Assembly: GCA_944392935.1 (NCBI GenBank)
Contig: CALXYI010000047.1
Location: 56,651-120,650, forward strand
Length of the DNA: 64,000 bases
Direction of reading: 5' to 3'
Source of the DNA: an uncultured Spirochaetaceae bacterium
GTDB lineage: Bacteria > Spirochaetota > Spirochaetia > Sphaerochaetales > Sphaerochaetaceae
Shown one piece after another: positions 54,551 to 63,711 of this stretch (position 1 is its first letter; every line of letters starts with the position of its first letter). A model generated the notes under the pieces. It saw only the letters and a list, made by a program, of their open reading frames with translations. It did no database searches and had not been told where the DNA came from. Made by a program: the position numbers and the translations under genes.

Positions 54551-54624
54551 TGATCCTGAGCAGATTCGAACTGCTGACCTTCCGCTTAGGAGGCGGACGC
54601 TCTATCCAGCTGAGCTACAGGATC
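54551..54624 (-). tRNA. tRNA-Arg (anticodon CCU)
   Basis: A 74-nt cloverleaf on the minus strand. The acceptor stem is GATCCTG with CAGGATC; the D arm is GCTCAGCTGGATAGAGC; the anticodon stem is TCCGC/GCGGA with loop CTCCTAA, so anticodon CCT. The T loop is TTCGAAT in an AGCAG/CTGCT stem. The discriminator base is A and CCA is not encoded. It reads AGG, the arginine codon used most often across this window. Confidence 0.95.
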
Positions 54625-54871
54625 ATCGTTATATCGCGATAACAGCGATACACTACAGTGTTTGCCCCAGAAAATCAAGTGGATGCTCCATGGAGGAATG
54701 CCCGGCAGGATGCTGCAATGGTTTCATTGGGCATAAATCATGGCAGTCCCGCCAGTTAGGCGATGCGCTCTGATTTTATCCGGATGCTAAGGTGCTTATG
54801 TATTGTATGATTATGCAATTTGTTGTATATGTAAATCTAAATTCTTCCCATGCACTATAGGAGGTGGCATA

Positions 54872-56059
54872 ATGAGAAAGGCGGTTGCATTTCTTCTTAT
54901 AGCTTTTATCTGCATAGCAGGTGTCGCGGCAGGCGGTTCCGGCGAGGGTGGCAGCGGCGACACATACAAGATCGGCTTCATCGGCCCTCTCACGGGCGAT
55001 AACGCCAACTACGGAATCAGATGCTCCAATGCAGCGAAGCTCGCGATCAGCGAGATCAATGCGGCGGGAGGCATCGGCGGCAAGCAGCTTGAGCTGATCG
55101 CAGAGGACAGCGAAGGCACTGTCGACAAGGCTCTTGCATCATATGAGAAGCTTGCCTACATGGATGAGGTGTGCGCTATCATCGGACCTGTGTTCACATC
55201 ACCGGCCCTTGCGGTTGCACAGCGCTGCCAGGAGGATGGGATCGTCATGATCTCCCCGTCCGCGACGCACAAGGATGTCACGGCCCAGCCGGCAACGAAT
55301 GCAGACGGCCTCAACTATGTCTTCAGGACGGTTCCTTCCGATGCTCTCCAGTCCGAGGTTGCCGGACACTACTTCTATGAGGTGCTTGGCTACAGGAATC
55401 TTGCATCGCTCTATGCAATGAATGACTACAGCCAGGGACTTGCCCTCGGAATGAAGGAGACATTCGAGGCTCTCGGAGGCAAGGTCGTTGCCGAGGAGAC
55501 CTGCATGGTTGGCGACAAGGACTTCAGGACGCAGCTTACGCAGATCAAGGCAGCGAACCCGGAGGCTATCTATATCCCGAACTACACAGTCGAGGATGCC
55601 CAGATCCTTGAGCAGGCGGCCCAGCTCGGCGTTGCAGTGCAGTTCCTTTCCAGCGATGGATTCTCCGATCCCGAGATCTACAATCTCGCACCGGACTTCA
55701 CGGATGGCGTAGTCTACGTAGGCCCTGCCCAGGCTGAGGCCTCATCGATCCTCACTGATTTCCAGGCGGCCTATGGAGAGGCATACAACGGCGATGCTCC
55801 TGATTCATTCGCGACGAACAGCTATGATGCCACATACATCATCGCCGGCGCCATCGAGCGCGCAGGCTCTGCTGACACCAAGGCCATCCGCGATGAAGTC
55901 GCTGCAACGAAGGACTTCCAGGGTGCCAACGGCATCATGAACTTCGCAGCCAACGGCGATCTTGTGGCAAGCCAGGGCGTTTATGAGGTCGATGGAATCA
56001 CCCCTGTGTATGTCGGATCCTTCCAGGTCGTTGACGGACACATCGTACAGGTTGACTGA
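54872..56059 (+). CDS. livJ: Branched-chain amino acid ABC transporter substrate-binding protein
   Basis: A 395-residue LivJ-type periplasmic binding protein. The signal peptide ends near VAAGGSGEGG. The mature chain opens with YKIGFIGPLTGDNANYG, the family hallmark, and has GPVFTSPALAVAQ and NDYSQGLA. ATG 54872 has an AGGAGG site; the earlier open frame is not signal-like. It heads livJHMGF. The AT-rich region before it has a possible promoter (TTGTAT 54803-54808, TATATG 54826-54831). Confidence 0.93.
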   Translation: MRKAVAFLLIAFICIAGVAAGGSGEGGSGDTYKIGFIGPLTGDNANYGIRCSNAAKLAISEINAAGGIGGKQLELIAEDSEGTVDKALASYEKLAYMDEVCAIIGPVFTSPALAVAQRCQEDGIVMISPSATHKDVTAQPATNADGLNYVFRTVPSDALQSEVAGHYFYEVLGYRNLASLYAMNDYSQGLALGMKETFEALGGKVVAEETCMVGDKDFRTQLTQIKAANPEAIYIPNYTVEDAQILEQAAQLGVAVQFLSSDGFSDPEIYNLAPDFTDGVVYVGPAQAEASSILTDFQAAYGEAYNGDAPDSFATNSYDATYIIAGAIERAGSADTKAIRDEVAATKDFQGANGIMNFAANGDLVASQGVYEVDGITPVYVGSFQVVDGHIVQVD

Positions 56060-56082
56060 TTCAGCTGAATAAGGGACAGTTA

Positions 56083-56110
56083 CTGTCGGGAAGCCATGGC
56101 TTTCCGGCAG
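56083..56110 (+). terminator. Intercistronic hairpin between livJ and livH
   Basis: Arms CTGTCGGGAAGCC and GGCTTTCCGGCAG pair over 13 positions with two G-U pairs and almost no loop, followed by TTTGCTG. It probably protects or partly terminates the livJ message so that more binding protein than permease is made. Confidence 0.6.
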
Positions 56111-56136
56111 TTTGCTGTGTTTAAGTGGAGGAGGAC

Positions 56137-57057
56137 GTGAGTACATTAACACTCTACATGCAGTACATCGTGAACGGTCTGACGCTCGGCGCGATCTACT
56201 CCTTGATCGCTCTCGGCTATACGATGGTGTACGGCATCCTCAAGTTCATCAATTTCGCTCATGGCGATATCCTCATGGTGGGGGCGTTCATAGGGCTTCT
56301 GGTCTATACAGCCCTGACAGGGGATGCCGCGCCTGGGGCATGGACGCTATCTGCATTCTTCATCGCGATGCTGGTAAGCATGATAGCATGCGCTATTCTC
56401 GGCATGCTTATCGAGCGCATCGCATATAAGCCGCTGAGGAACGCGAACAGGCTCGCTCCTCTGCTCTCTGCCATCGGTGTCTCGTTCATTCTCTCCAATG
56501 GCGCTGCATGGATCTTCGGAACGCAGTCACGCCGTTTCCCGTATCCTTTTGAGAATGATCCCATACATATCGGGTCAATCACGATAACCCCGCATCAGAT
56601 CGTCGTCATCGTCGTCTCCGTCGCCATGATGCTTCTGCTGACATTCTTCGTCAACAGGACGAGGATGGGCAAGGCAATGAGGGCGACTTCGCTCGACCAG
56701 TCCACGAGCCAGCTCATGGGCATAAACGTCAACAGGGTCATCTCGCTTACATTCGCCATCGGAAGCGCTCTCGCAGCCGTAGGCGGAATACTGGCAGCCT
56801 TCGACTTCCGCGTCTATCCCTCCATGGGAACGATGACAGGGCTCAAGGCTTTCGTCGCAGCCGTTATCGGAGGCATCGGCAATATACAGGGCGCGATGAT
56901 CGGGGGAGTGCTCCTTGGCATCCTCGAGGCTGTCGGCGCACCTCTGCTGCATATACCGAACGGAATGAAGGACACCGTTGCCTTCGCTGTTCTCATCATA
57001 GTCCTCCTGGTTAAACCGGATGGCATACTCGGCAAGAACGAGAGGGAGAAGGTCTGA
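56137..57057 (+). CDS. livH: Branched-chain amino acid ABC transporter permease LivH
   Basis: A 306-residue permease with about eight helices. The motifs GAIYSLIALGYTMVYGILKF and INFAHGDI near the N-terminus are diagnostic of LivH, as is the late AVIGGIGNIQGA. The start is taken as GTG 56137, because GGAGGAGG lies directly upstream; the frame-extended GTG at 56125 would sit inside that ribosome site. The stop is 1 bp before livM. Confidence 0.93.
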   Translation: MSTLTLYMQYIVNGLTLGAIYSLIALGYTMVYGILKFINFAHGDILMVGAFIGLLVYTALTGDAAPGAWTLSAFFIAMLVSMIACAILGMLIERIAYKPLRNANRLAPLLSAIGVSFILSNGAAWIFGTQSRRFPYPFENDPIHIGSITITPHQIVVIVVSVAMMLLLTFFVNRTRMGKAMRATSLDQSTSQLMGINVNRVISLTFAIGSALAAVGGILAAFDFRVYPSMGTMTGLKAFVAAVIGGIGNIQGAMIGGVLLGILEAVGAPLLHIPNGMKDTVAFAVLIIVLLVKPDGILGKNEREKV

Positions 57058-57058
57058 T

Positions 57059-58003
57059 ATGCTCAATTTCTTCCAGCTTATCCTTATCTATGCGGGTATA
57101 TATGCCCTGATGGCAATCGGCCAGAACTGCATCACCGGATATACCGGCATGCTCTCGCTCTGCCATGCAGGCTTCTTCTGCATCGGCAGCTATGCCACTG
57201 CGATAATGTGCAAGACATTCGGCCTCAGCTTCTGGCTTTCGCTTCCCGTCGCTGCAATAGCGACAGGCCTTGTGGGGCTTCTGATAGGAATCCCAACGCT
57301 GCGTCTCAAGGGTGACTATCTCTGCATCGCGACGCTGGGTCTAGGGGAGATAATCAGGAACATAGCGACGAACGTGAATCCCGTCGGATACAACAGCATC
57401 CCGCGTGCATCCCTCTTCGGCTATCAGTTCGCATCCCGCAACAAGCTTGCGTTCATCGTGCTCATATGGGTATTCGTGCTCATCTTCTATATCCTCTTCC
57501 AGCAGCTTGCGCACAGCCGCATCGGGCGTGCGATGATCGCCGTGAGGGAGGATGAGGTCGCGGCCCAGTCGAACGGCATCAATGTCACGAAGTACAAGAT
57601 CAGCTCGTTCGTGCTCGGTGCGGCGATGGGCGGCATCGCGGGCTGCATGCAGACTGCATATACCCTGACCGTCCAGCCGGGCTCCTATACATTCATGGTC
57701 TCCGTCATGGTGCTCTGCACCGTTGTCCTGGGAGGCATGGGCAATGGCAAGGCCGTCATACTCGGAGCATTCATAATCCAGTTCATATCATACCTGCCCC
57801 AGCTTACAGGGCTGACTAATGTCATTCCTGCACAGGCCAAGCAGATGATCTACGGGCTCCTGCTTGTCGTCATGATGCTCTGGAGGCCGCAGGGCATACT
57901 GGGACGGGACAGGTTCCGCTATGGTGACCCGCGCACGCGCCGCGAGAAGATCGCCGCATTCTTCCGGAGGGAAGGGCGGAATGCTGAAGGAGGTGCTGTA
58001 TGA
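57059..58003 (+). CDS. livM: Branched-chain amino acid ABC transporter permease LivM
   Basis: A 314-residue permease with about nine helices. GYTGMLSLCHAGFFCIGSYA is the LivM N-terminal motif and TLGLGEIIRN the mid-protein one. The AVREDEVAAQSNGINVTKYK loop contacts the ATPases. ATG 57059 follows a GAGGGAGAAGG site. It overlaps livG by 4 bp. Confidence 0.93.
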   Translation: MLNFFQLILIYAGIYALMAIGQNCITGYTGMLSLCHAGFFCIGSYATAIMCKTFGLSFWLSLPVAAIATGLVGLLIGIPTLRLKGDYLCIATLGLGEIIRNIATNVNPVGYNSIPRASLFGYQFASRNKLAFIVLIWVFVLIFYILFQQLAHSRIGRAMIAVREDEVAAQSNGINVTKYKISSFVLGAAMGGIAGCMQTAYTLTVQPGSYTFMVSVMVLCTVVLGGMGNGKAVILGAFIIQFISYLPQLTGLTNVIPAQAKQMIYGLLLVVMMLWRPQGILGRDRFRYGDPRTRREKIAAFFRREGRNAEGGAV

Positions 58004-58785
58004 GGATCCTCGAGACTGAGCACCTCACAAGGGAATTCGGCGGTGTCATCGCCGTCAATGATGTGGATTTCCACGTCGAGAAAGGACTCGTGACTGGACT
58101 CATAGGGCCGAACGGCGCAGGCAAGACGACGCTTTTCAACCAGATAACAGGGGTGGATAAGCCCACATCCGGCAGGATCATCTTCGATGGCCGTGATATT
58201 ACAGGGCTTCCTGCATGGAAGATAAGCCGCCTGGGCATAGCCAGGACATTCCAGAACATAAGGCTCTACAAGGAGCTTACCGTTGTCGAGAATGTCATGA
58301 TGGGGCTGCACTTCAAGGTCGGAAGCGATCCTTTCCGCCATCGTTTCCAGCAGGCTGTGAAGAGCTATATCTTCGCTTCCCGCGAGAACAGGGAAGTCTA
58401 CCGCCGTGCGATGGAGTGGCTTTCCTTCTTTGAGATGGAGGAGCATGCCCAGGATTTCGCCGGAAGCCTGCCATACGGCAAGCAGAGGGAGCTTGAGATC
58501 GCCCGGGCCCTTGCAGCTGAGCCGAAGCTCCTCTTCCTCGATGAGCCCGCTGCGGGAATGAATCCATCCGAGACAGCCCATCTGATGCAGGTCGTCGCCA
58601 AGATCAGGCAGCTCGGTGTCACGGTTGTCCTCATAGAGCATGATATGAAGCTCGTCATGAATATCTGCGACAGCATCACAGTGCTGAACTTCGGAGTCAA
58701 GATCGCAGAAGGGACTCCTAACGAGATAAAGCATGACAAGGGTGTCATAGAGGCATACCTCGGCCGTGAAGAGGAGGATGAGTGA
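58000..58785 (+). CDS. livG: Branched-chain amino acid ABC transporter ATPase LivG
   Basis: A 261-residue ABC ATPase. Walker A is GPNGAGKT, the LivG-type Q-loop is RTFQNIRLYKELTV, the signature reads LPYGKQRELEIARAL (Tyr for Ser-Gly as is usual for LivG), and Walker B is LLFLDEPAAGMNP. It forms a heterodimer with LivF. It overlaps livM by 4 bp and livF by one base. Confidence 0.95.
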   Translation: MRILETEHLTREFGGVIAVNDVDFHVEKGLVTGLIGPNGAGKTTLFNQITGVDKPTSGRIIFDGRDITGLPAWKISRLGIARTFQNIRLYKELTVVENVMMGLHFKVGSDPFRHRFQQAVKSYIFASRENREVYRRAMEWLSFFEMEEHAQDFAGSLPYGKQRELEIARALAAEPKLLFLDEPAAGMNPSETAHLMQVVAKIRQLGVTVVLIEHDMKLVMNICDSITVLNFGVKIAEGTPNEIKHDKGVIEAYLGREEEDE

Positions 58786-59516
58786 TGGGTGAGATACTGA
58801 AGATCGATGGCATCTCCGTATCCTACGGAAGCATCAGGGCTCTTACCGATGTCTCGATGAATGTGAATGAAGGGGACATCGTTGCCCTGATCGGCGCCAA
58901 TGGAGCAGGGAAGTCGACGCTGCTGAAGGCGATTGTGGGGCTTGAGCCTCTGAAGAGCGGTTCCATATCATTCGCGGGCGAGACGATATGCCAGCCGAAG
59001 CACCACGGCCTTACCACTGATCTCATCGCAAGGCGTGGAATCGCGCTTGTTCCTGAGGGAAGGCATGTCTTTGCCGATATGACTGTCGAGGAGAACCTCG
59101 ATATGGGAGCGTTCATGGTGCGCGACCAGAGCCTGATAGAGAAGCGCAAGGAGGAGATGTACGATTTCTTCCCGATCCTGGGTGCCAGGAGGAAGCAGAA
59201 GACAAGATCGCTCTCCGGCGGCGAGCAGCAGATGATGGCTATAGCACGCGCGCTGATGTCCTCGCCCAGGCTTCTTCTGCTCGATGAGCCGGGGCTCGGG
59301 CTTGCACCCCTCATCGTGCAGGATATATTCAGCAAGATAAGGATCATCAACGAGGAGAACAAGGTGACCGTCTTCCTCGTGGAGCAGAATGCCCGCCTGG
59401 CGCTCCGCACTTCCGGCTATGGCTATGTGCTGGAGAATGGAAGGATAGTCCTTTCCGACAACGGCGAGGCACTGCTGAGGAACGAACGGGTGCAGAAGGC
59501 TTATCTTGGAGCCTGA
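58785..59516 (+). CDS. livF: Branched-chain amino acid ABC transporter ATPase LivF
   Basis: A 243-residue ABC ATPase. Walker A is GANGAGKST, the LivF motif is VPEGRHVFADMTVEENL, the signature LSGGEQQMMAIARAL, and Walker B LLLLDEPGLGLAP. ATG 58785 is preferred to GTG 58782 and gives a TGATG junction with livG. It completes the livJHMGF set; a terminator follows. The substrate may be branched-chain amino acids or, as in many Liv homologues, amides or other small molecules. Confidence 0.95.
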   Translation: MGEILKIDGISVSYGSIRALTDVSMNVNEGDIVALIGANGAGKSTLLKAIVGLEPLKSGSISFAGETICQPKHHGLTTDLIARRGIALVPEGRHVFADMTVEENLDMGAFMVRDQSLIEKRKEEMYDFFPILGARRKQKTRSLSGGEQQMMAIARALMSSPRLLLLDEPGLGLAPLIVQDIFSKIRIINEENKVTVFLVEQNARLALRTSGYGYVLENGRIVLSDNGEALLRNERVQKAYLGA

Positions 59517-59524
59517 TGCGGACT

Positions 59525-59549
59525 GAATGGCCGGAATCCCCGGCCATTC
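59525..59549. terminator. Bidirectional terminator between livF and the GH2 gene
   Basis: A perfect 10-bp stem (GAATGGCCGG with CCGGCCATTC) and loop AATCC between two convergent genes. The plus side continues CCTTAT, so the T run is weak. Confidence 0.7.
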
Positions 59550-59551
59550 CC

Positions 59552-61609
59552 TTATCCCATCGCGCTGTAGAGATCGAAGATCCTGAAGCCTGCGCGGAAT
59601 GCGCTCTCGTCGGCTTCCTCCTCGGTCTGGAATATGACGCATTTCTCCGCCGATGGGCGGACGGATATCATGTTGTCGGAGAATATCCCGGGGATATCCT
59701 CGGATATGAGCGATACGAAGAACGCGGGCTTCTCGGCTTTGAGCTTTATGGCTATCGATCTCGGCCCGGCCTGGGATATCTCATAGCTGAGCTTCGGATC
59801 CTCCAGCCTGAGCCTTTTCGGCATATCAAGAAGGAGTGTGCGTTCACGCAGTATGTCCTTCGTGGCCATCTTCACGTACATGAAGCATTCGCCTCTCTGG
59901 AATCGCTGCAGGGGTATCTCAGCCACCTTCGATACGGAGAAGGCAGGTGCCGTGATGCTGTATTCCCTCGCTTCCTTCTTGCTGCCTGAGAATGTCCTTA
60001 TCTTCACCGACATCTCAGCCTTCTCTCTCTGGGGCGTATCGTTGACCATGTAGATGCAGGCTTTCTCCCCATCCCTTATCAGCAGCGGCGCGAGAGGTGA
60101 GGAATAGAGCCTTATGCCATACTGCATAAGCTTCCATCTCCCGCTGTGGTCTATTGCGGAAGGCGAGATGCATGGCCATCTGTCGGCAAGCGAGGAAAGG
60201 AACGTGCCGCTGCATTTCCCCTCGATCCTGGCTCTGTAGTATGTGCACGAAGCCTGCTGCTCGGCTTCCAGCTGCGAGAGGTATATCAGGCGATCGAGCG
60301 AAGTGGGGAAGCGGTAGCGGCCAGCCACTGTCCGGAGGATCTCCCCGACACCGCCATGCGCATCGATAGAGGAAGAGGATATGCTGAAAGGCGTGCCGGC
60401 GAATGACCGCAGCATCCTCTCCGATGGAAGCGAAGGGATCCCGTATGCTGTGATGATCCCCTCTCTGTATGGAGCCATGGAATTGTCCGGGATATCGATG
60501 AATCCCTCCTCCTCCGATCCTGCAACGGCAAGCAGGGACGGATGGCTGCAGAGCCTCTTGCCTGCCTTCCCGTCTATGCGGTCCTGGATTATCATTATGC
60601 CGGCCCTGTCAGCAGCGCTGTAGAGCTCATCCGGTCCTATGCATCCCTTCACCCAGATTGCATTGAGATTGGCTTCCGCTGCGCTCCTGACGATATGGGC
60701 AGCCCTTGCCCTGTCCGTGCGTGCAGGGAGGATGTCCTCGGCCATCCAGCATGCGCCCTTGAGGAACACGCCGCTGCCGTTGATCTCCGTGTGGCCATCC
60801 CTGCCGATGGAAGCTGTCCTGAAGCCGATGTCCTTGCCTTCCTCCCAGCCTCCGGCCTTGATGGATATGTGGTAGACAGGCTGCTGGCCTCTGCCGCGGG
60901 GCCACCAGAGCATGACAGCGCCGGGATCGGCATCGAATGAGAGCTTCACGTGCCCGGGCTCTGCATGCGCTGTGCTTTCCGTCCTTATGTGGTTGACCTC
61001 TGCAGAGAGCCCGATATCCACCGGTCTGTATGCCTCTCCTTCGATGGATATGCGGACAATCCATCTGCCGTCATCCATGACTGCTTCCGGATCTGCCGAA
61101 AGCAGTATGAATGCAGGATCGGAGAGTATCCCGATTCCGCTATGTATCCCGACAGGGACCAGGCCTTCTCCATGCTTCCTCTCATCCCCTCGCATCGGCT
61201 CTGTCCACTCGCCGCGGCTTCCGGGGAACGATATGGCGATGCTGTTCTCCCCGTCCTTCACGAATTGGGAGATGTCGATGATGCTCCTGCCGCAGCCAGG
61301 GCTGAGCTTCCCTGCTTCCATTCCGTTTATCCTGACGAATCCCGTGCCGTCCACGCCCTCTGCCCAGAGGATCGAATGGCCGCCATCCGAGCGGAATGAA
61401 CGCCTTATCTCCCAGTCGGATAGCGGTATCCAGCCATCATCCTCATCTGAGGATGTGTACGGATCATCCATCAAGCCCGCATCCGTGAGCGCTGAGTGCA
61501 CATCGCCGGGTATTCCCATCTCTATCTCAAGGCCTTCCTGGATGCCCTTGCCTTTCCTCGGGGAAACGGCCGTAAGCGTCCATATACCATCAAGTGCTGT
61601 CCTGTCCAT
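59552..61609 (-). CDS. Degenerate GH2 beta-mannosidase-like protein
   Basis: A 685-residue protein with beta-mannosidase (GH2) architecture: jelly-roll with IPGDVHSALTDAGLMDDPY (about 30-50), an immunoglobulin-like domain (about 170-270), then a barrel and C-terminal sandwiches. Family members usually have about 800-850 residues; here the barrel is cut short after IMIIQDRIDG. The acid/base motif GNNE reads GSEE (364-367). The nucleophile motif SEFGFQS-LPS reads TAYGIPSLPS, so Ala388 replaces the catalytic Glu. WQLND is also lost. It has no stop or frameshift and normal codons, so it is kept as a protein, perhaps for binding mannosides. Activity is doubtful. Confidence 0.8.
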   Translation of the reverse strand: MDRTALDGIWTLTAVSPRKGKGIQEGLEIEMGIPGDVHSALTDAGLMDDPYTSSDEDDGWIPLSDWEIRRSFRSDGGHSILWAEGVDGTGFVRINGMEAGKLSPGCGRSIIDISQFVKDGENSIAISFPGSRGEWTEPMRGDERKHGEGLVPVGIHSGIGILSDPAFILLSADPEAVMDDGRWIVRISIEGEAYRPVDIGLSAEVNHIRTESTAHAEPGHVKLSFDADPGAVMLWWPRGRGQQPVYHISIKAGGWEEGKDIGFRTASIGRDGHTEINGSGVFLKGACWMAEDILPARTDRARAAHIVRSAAEANLNAIWVKGCIGPDELYSAADRAGIMIIQDRIDGKAGKRLCSHPSLLAVAGSEEEGFIDIPDNSMAPYREGIITAYGIPSLPSERMLRSFAGTPFSISSSSIDAHGGVGEILRTVAGRYRFPTSLDRLIYLSQLEAEQQASCTYYRARIEGKCSGTFLSSLADRWPCISPSAIDHSGRWKLMQYGIRLYSSPLAPLLIRDGEKACIYMVNDTPQREKAEMSVKIRTFSGSKKEAREYSITAPAFSVSKVAEIPLQRFQRGECFMYVKMATKDILRERTLLLDMPKRLRLEDPKLSYEISQAGPRSIAIKLKAEKPAFFVSLISEDIPGIFSDNMISVRPSAEKCVIFQTEEEADESAFRAGFRIFDLYSAMG

Positions 61610-61656
61610 AGTTTCTCTTCATAGGATTATACCATGCACTCACAGGGCCATGTGGC

Positions 61657-61711
61657 TATAATTTCCGGCAAAAATCCGTGAATATCCTTTTATTTAAACG
61701 CTTCACGGATT
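61657..61711 (+). promoter_or_regulatory. Promoter and leader inverted repeat of the CBS-ACT gene
   Basis: TATAAT at 61657-61662 is a perfect -10 without a good -35. The predicted leader then contains a perfect 10-bp inverted repeat (AATCCGTGAA at 61673-61682 and TTCACGGATT at 61702-61711) around a 19-nt AT-rich loop, ending 25 nt before the start codon. It could be an operator or an RNA hairpin close to the ribosome site. Confidence 0.5.
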
Positions 61712-61735
61712 ATCATCAGGAAAGGAGGCATAGAA

Positions 61736-62383
61736 ATGATCATAGCGAGAAGAATGACCCGCAATCCAGTTACGGCCTCGCCTGATATGTCCATCGGAGA
61801 GGCATCAGACCTCATGAAGAGGGAGAAGGTCCATCGTCTGCCTGTTCTCGACAAGGACAAGAACCTTGTCGGAGTGATCACGGAAAAGGATATACTCCAT
61901 GCATCCCCATCGCCGGCATCCAGCCTCTCGATACATGAGATGGCATATCTGCTGTCCAAGCTCACTGTCAAGAAGCTGATGACGAAGGATCCTGTCACCA
62001 TCACCGAGGATACTCCAGTGGAGGAAGCCGCAAGGCTCATGAGCGATCAGGATCTCTCATGCCTTCCTGTAGTGAAGGATGGTAAGAAGCTCGTAGGTAT
62101 CGTGACGAAGAGCGATATGTTCCGTATCCTCCTTGAGCTTTTCGGTGCCCGCCATTACGGCGTCAGGATGTCGTTCCTCGTCGAGGATAAGCCCGGTACG
62201 ATAGCCCGCATAAGCGCTGCGCTTGTCGAGAAGGGCCTGGATATCATCTCGTTCGGTACGTTTGCCGGCACGGATGCCACGAATGCCATATGCACGATAA
62301 AGGTGCAGGGCTGCTCGCAGCAGGAGCTTGTGGATATCATGAAGCCCCTTGTTGCCGAGATCCTTGATGTCAGGGAAGTGTGA
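61736..62383 (+). CDS. CBS-pair and ACT domain protein
   Basis: A 215-residue regulatory protein: two CBS motifs (about 1-55 and 76-135; VHRLPVLDKDKNLVGVITEKDI and LSCLPVVKDGKKLVGIVTKSDM) followed by an ACT domain (about 143-212; VEDKPGTIARISAALVEKGLDI). CBS pairs bind adenine nucleotides and ACT domains bind amino acids. Stand-alone proteins of this type are annotated AcuB-like, but their target is rarely known. AAAGGAGG precedes the ATG. The stop overlaps the start of the Smr gene. Confidence 0.92.
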   Translation: MIIARRMTRNPVTASPDMSIGEASDLMKREKVHRLPVLDKDKNLVGVITEKDILHASPSPASSLSIHEMAYLLSKLTVKKLMTKDPVTITEDTPVEEAARLMSDQDLSCLPVVKDGKKLVGIVTKSDMFRILLELFGARHYGVRMSFLVEDKPGTIARISAALVEKGLDIISFGTFAGTDATNAICTIKVQGCSQQELVDIMKPLVAEILDVREV

Positions 62384-63711
62384 CGTTGGCTCGCGGCAGG
62401 AAGAAGGCAAGGGCGGCGGATATAAAGCGCCGCCTTATTGATGATGGGAGGGAGGCTTCCCCGTTCGCCTCGATAAGGCTTGTCGAGAAGAAGGAGGTGC
62501 AGGGGAAGCAGCCTCAGGCGAAGCCTGTCCCCAGGAAGCCATCCGAGATAGTGCAGGGCTATGACCCATCATCATCCTTTGCCGATATCCTCTATGCGTA
62601 TGAGCATACCGGCAATCCCTATGCGCTCCCATCCAGGAGCCGCAAGCATGAGATAGCTGCATCCAATACGGATTTCGGCGCCATCCTCGCCAAATGGGAA
62701 GGCCGGACGTCCGGAGGAGGGGAGAAGGCTTCTGCTGAGCGGAAGAGCCAGGCCTACAGGCCCACGAAGTCCTTCGGCGACATCCTTGCCGAATTCGACG
62801 GGAAGGGCGTGGAGAAGGCCGGCGGGCTGCCTGAGGAGAAGGTTGAGGATCTGCCGGATGATGCCCCTCTCTTCAGGAAGGAAGGGGAGGATGGCAGGAG
62901 AGCCCCGGAAGCTGCATGGTCCATATTCGGAGGCAATGAGGCCTTTGCCAGGAAGGAGCCGGAGAAGGAGGATGCGAAGGAAGACAGGACGGAAAGACCT
63001 GCTGCCCGCGCCTCTGCACCCTATAAGGCAACACGGTCCTTTGCCGATATCCTCTCGGATTATGAGGATGGGCAGCGGGCCAGAAGCGTGGCATCCCCCG
63101 GTGAGGCAGCGCCCAGGACGGTGAAGGAGCCGGATGAGGCTCCGCTTTCGGATAATCTCTTCAAAGAGGAGAGCGACGATGAGAAGCGGTCTCCGGATGC
63201 AGTCTGGTCCGTATTCGGGAACAACAGGATCCCTGACAGGAGGAAGGACGCAGAGGAGGTCAGGCCGGATGCGGCGCAGCCAGCGCCTGCGGCATCGCAG
63301 CGTTATCAGCCATCGGCATCCTTCTCCTCGATACTCTCGCAGTACGAGCGGAAGAGCGATCTGACGTTCGATGAGATAATGAAGGCAAAGGGCGATAGCG
63401 GAAGCCGCAGGCCGCAGCTTACGATATCGAGGCTGCGCTCGATGCCTCCTCAGGCGACTCTGGATCTCCATGGATTCACCGCACGGGAGGCCGAGGACCG
63501 TGTCCGTGCATTCCTCGCCGAGTGCAGGGAGAACGGAATAAGGAAGATCTCGATAATAACAGGAAAAGGACTCCACAGCGAAGATGGCGTAGGAGTCCTG
63601 CGTGATACGGTCATGGCTGTCCTGGACGGATCCGGAGCAGTCAGCGAGTGCTGCAATGCCCCTGTATCCGCGGGGGGATCAGGAGCACTCTGGATAATAC
63701 TGAAAGCCTAG
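62380..63711 (+). CDS. Smr-domain protein with an N-terminal repeat region
   Basis: A 443-residue protein. The C-terminal Smr domain (about 358-443) has [12 protein letters not shown] and [10 protein letters not shown], the motifs of MutS2-type Smr nucleases. The first 350 residues are charged, low in complexity and carry six spaced copies of a short motif, (S/T/D)F-x-x-I(L/M): SFADIL (66), DFGAIL (98), SFGDIL (131), SFADIL (220), SFSSIL (314), TFDEIM (329). Two longer copies of (E/D)APLxxxLF...AxWS(I/V)FG are also present (161-184 and 253-280). Starts GTG 62380 and TTG 62386 both fit the AGGGAAG site. It overlaps infA by 4 bp at the 3' ends. Confidence 0.85.
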   Translation: MTLARGRKKARAADIKRRLIDDGREASPFASIRLVEKKEVQGKQPQAKPVPRKPSEIVQGYDPSSSFADILYAYEHTGNPYALPSRSRKHEIAASNTDFGAILAKWEGRTSGGGEKASAERKSQAYRPTKSFGDILAEFDGKGVEKAGGLPEEKVEDLPDDAPLFRKEGEDGRRAPEAAWSIFGGNEAFARKEPEKEDAKEDRTERPAARASAPYKATRSFADILSDYEDGQRARSVASPGEAAPRTVKEPDEAPLSDNLFKEESDDEKRSPDAVWSVFGNNRIPDRRKDAEEVRPDAAQPAPAASQRYQPSASFSSILSQYERKSDLTFDEIMKAKGDSGSRRPQLTISRLRSMPPQATLDLHGFTAREAEDRVRAFLAECRENGIRKISIITGKGLHSEDGVGVLRDTVMAVLDGSGAVSECCNAPVSAGGSGALWIILKA

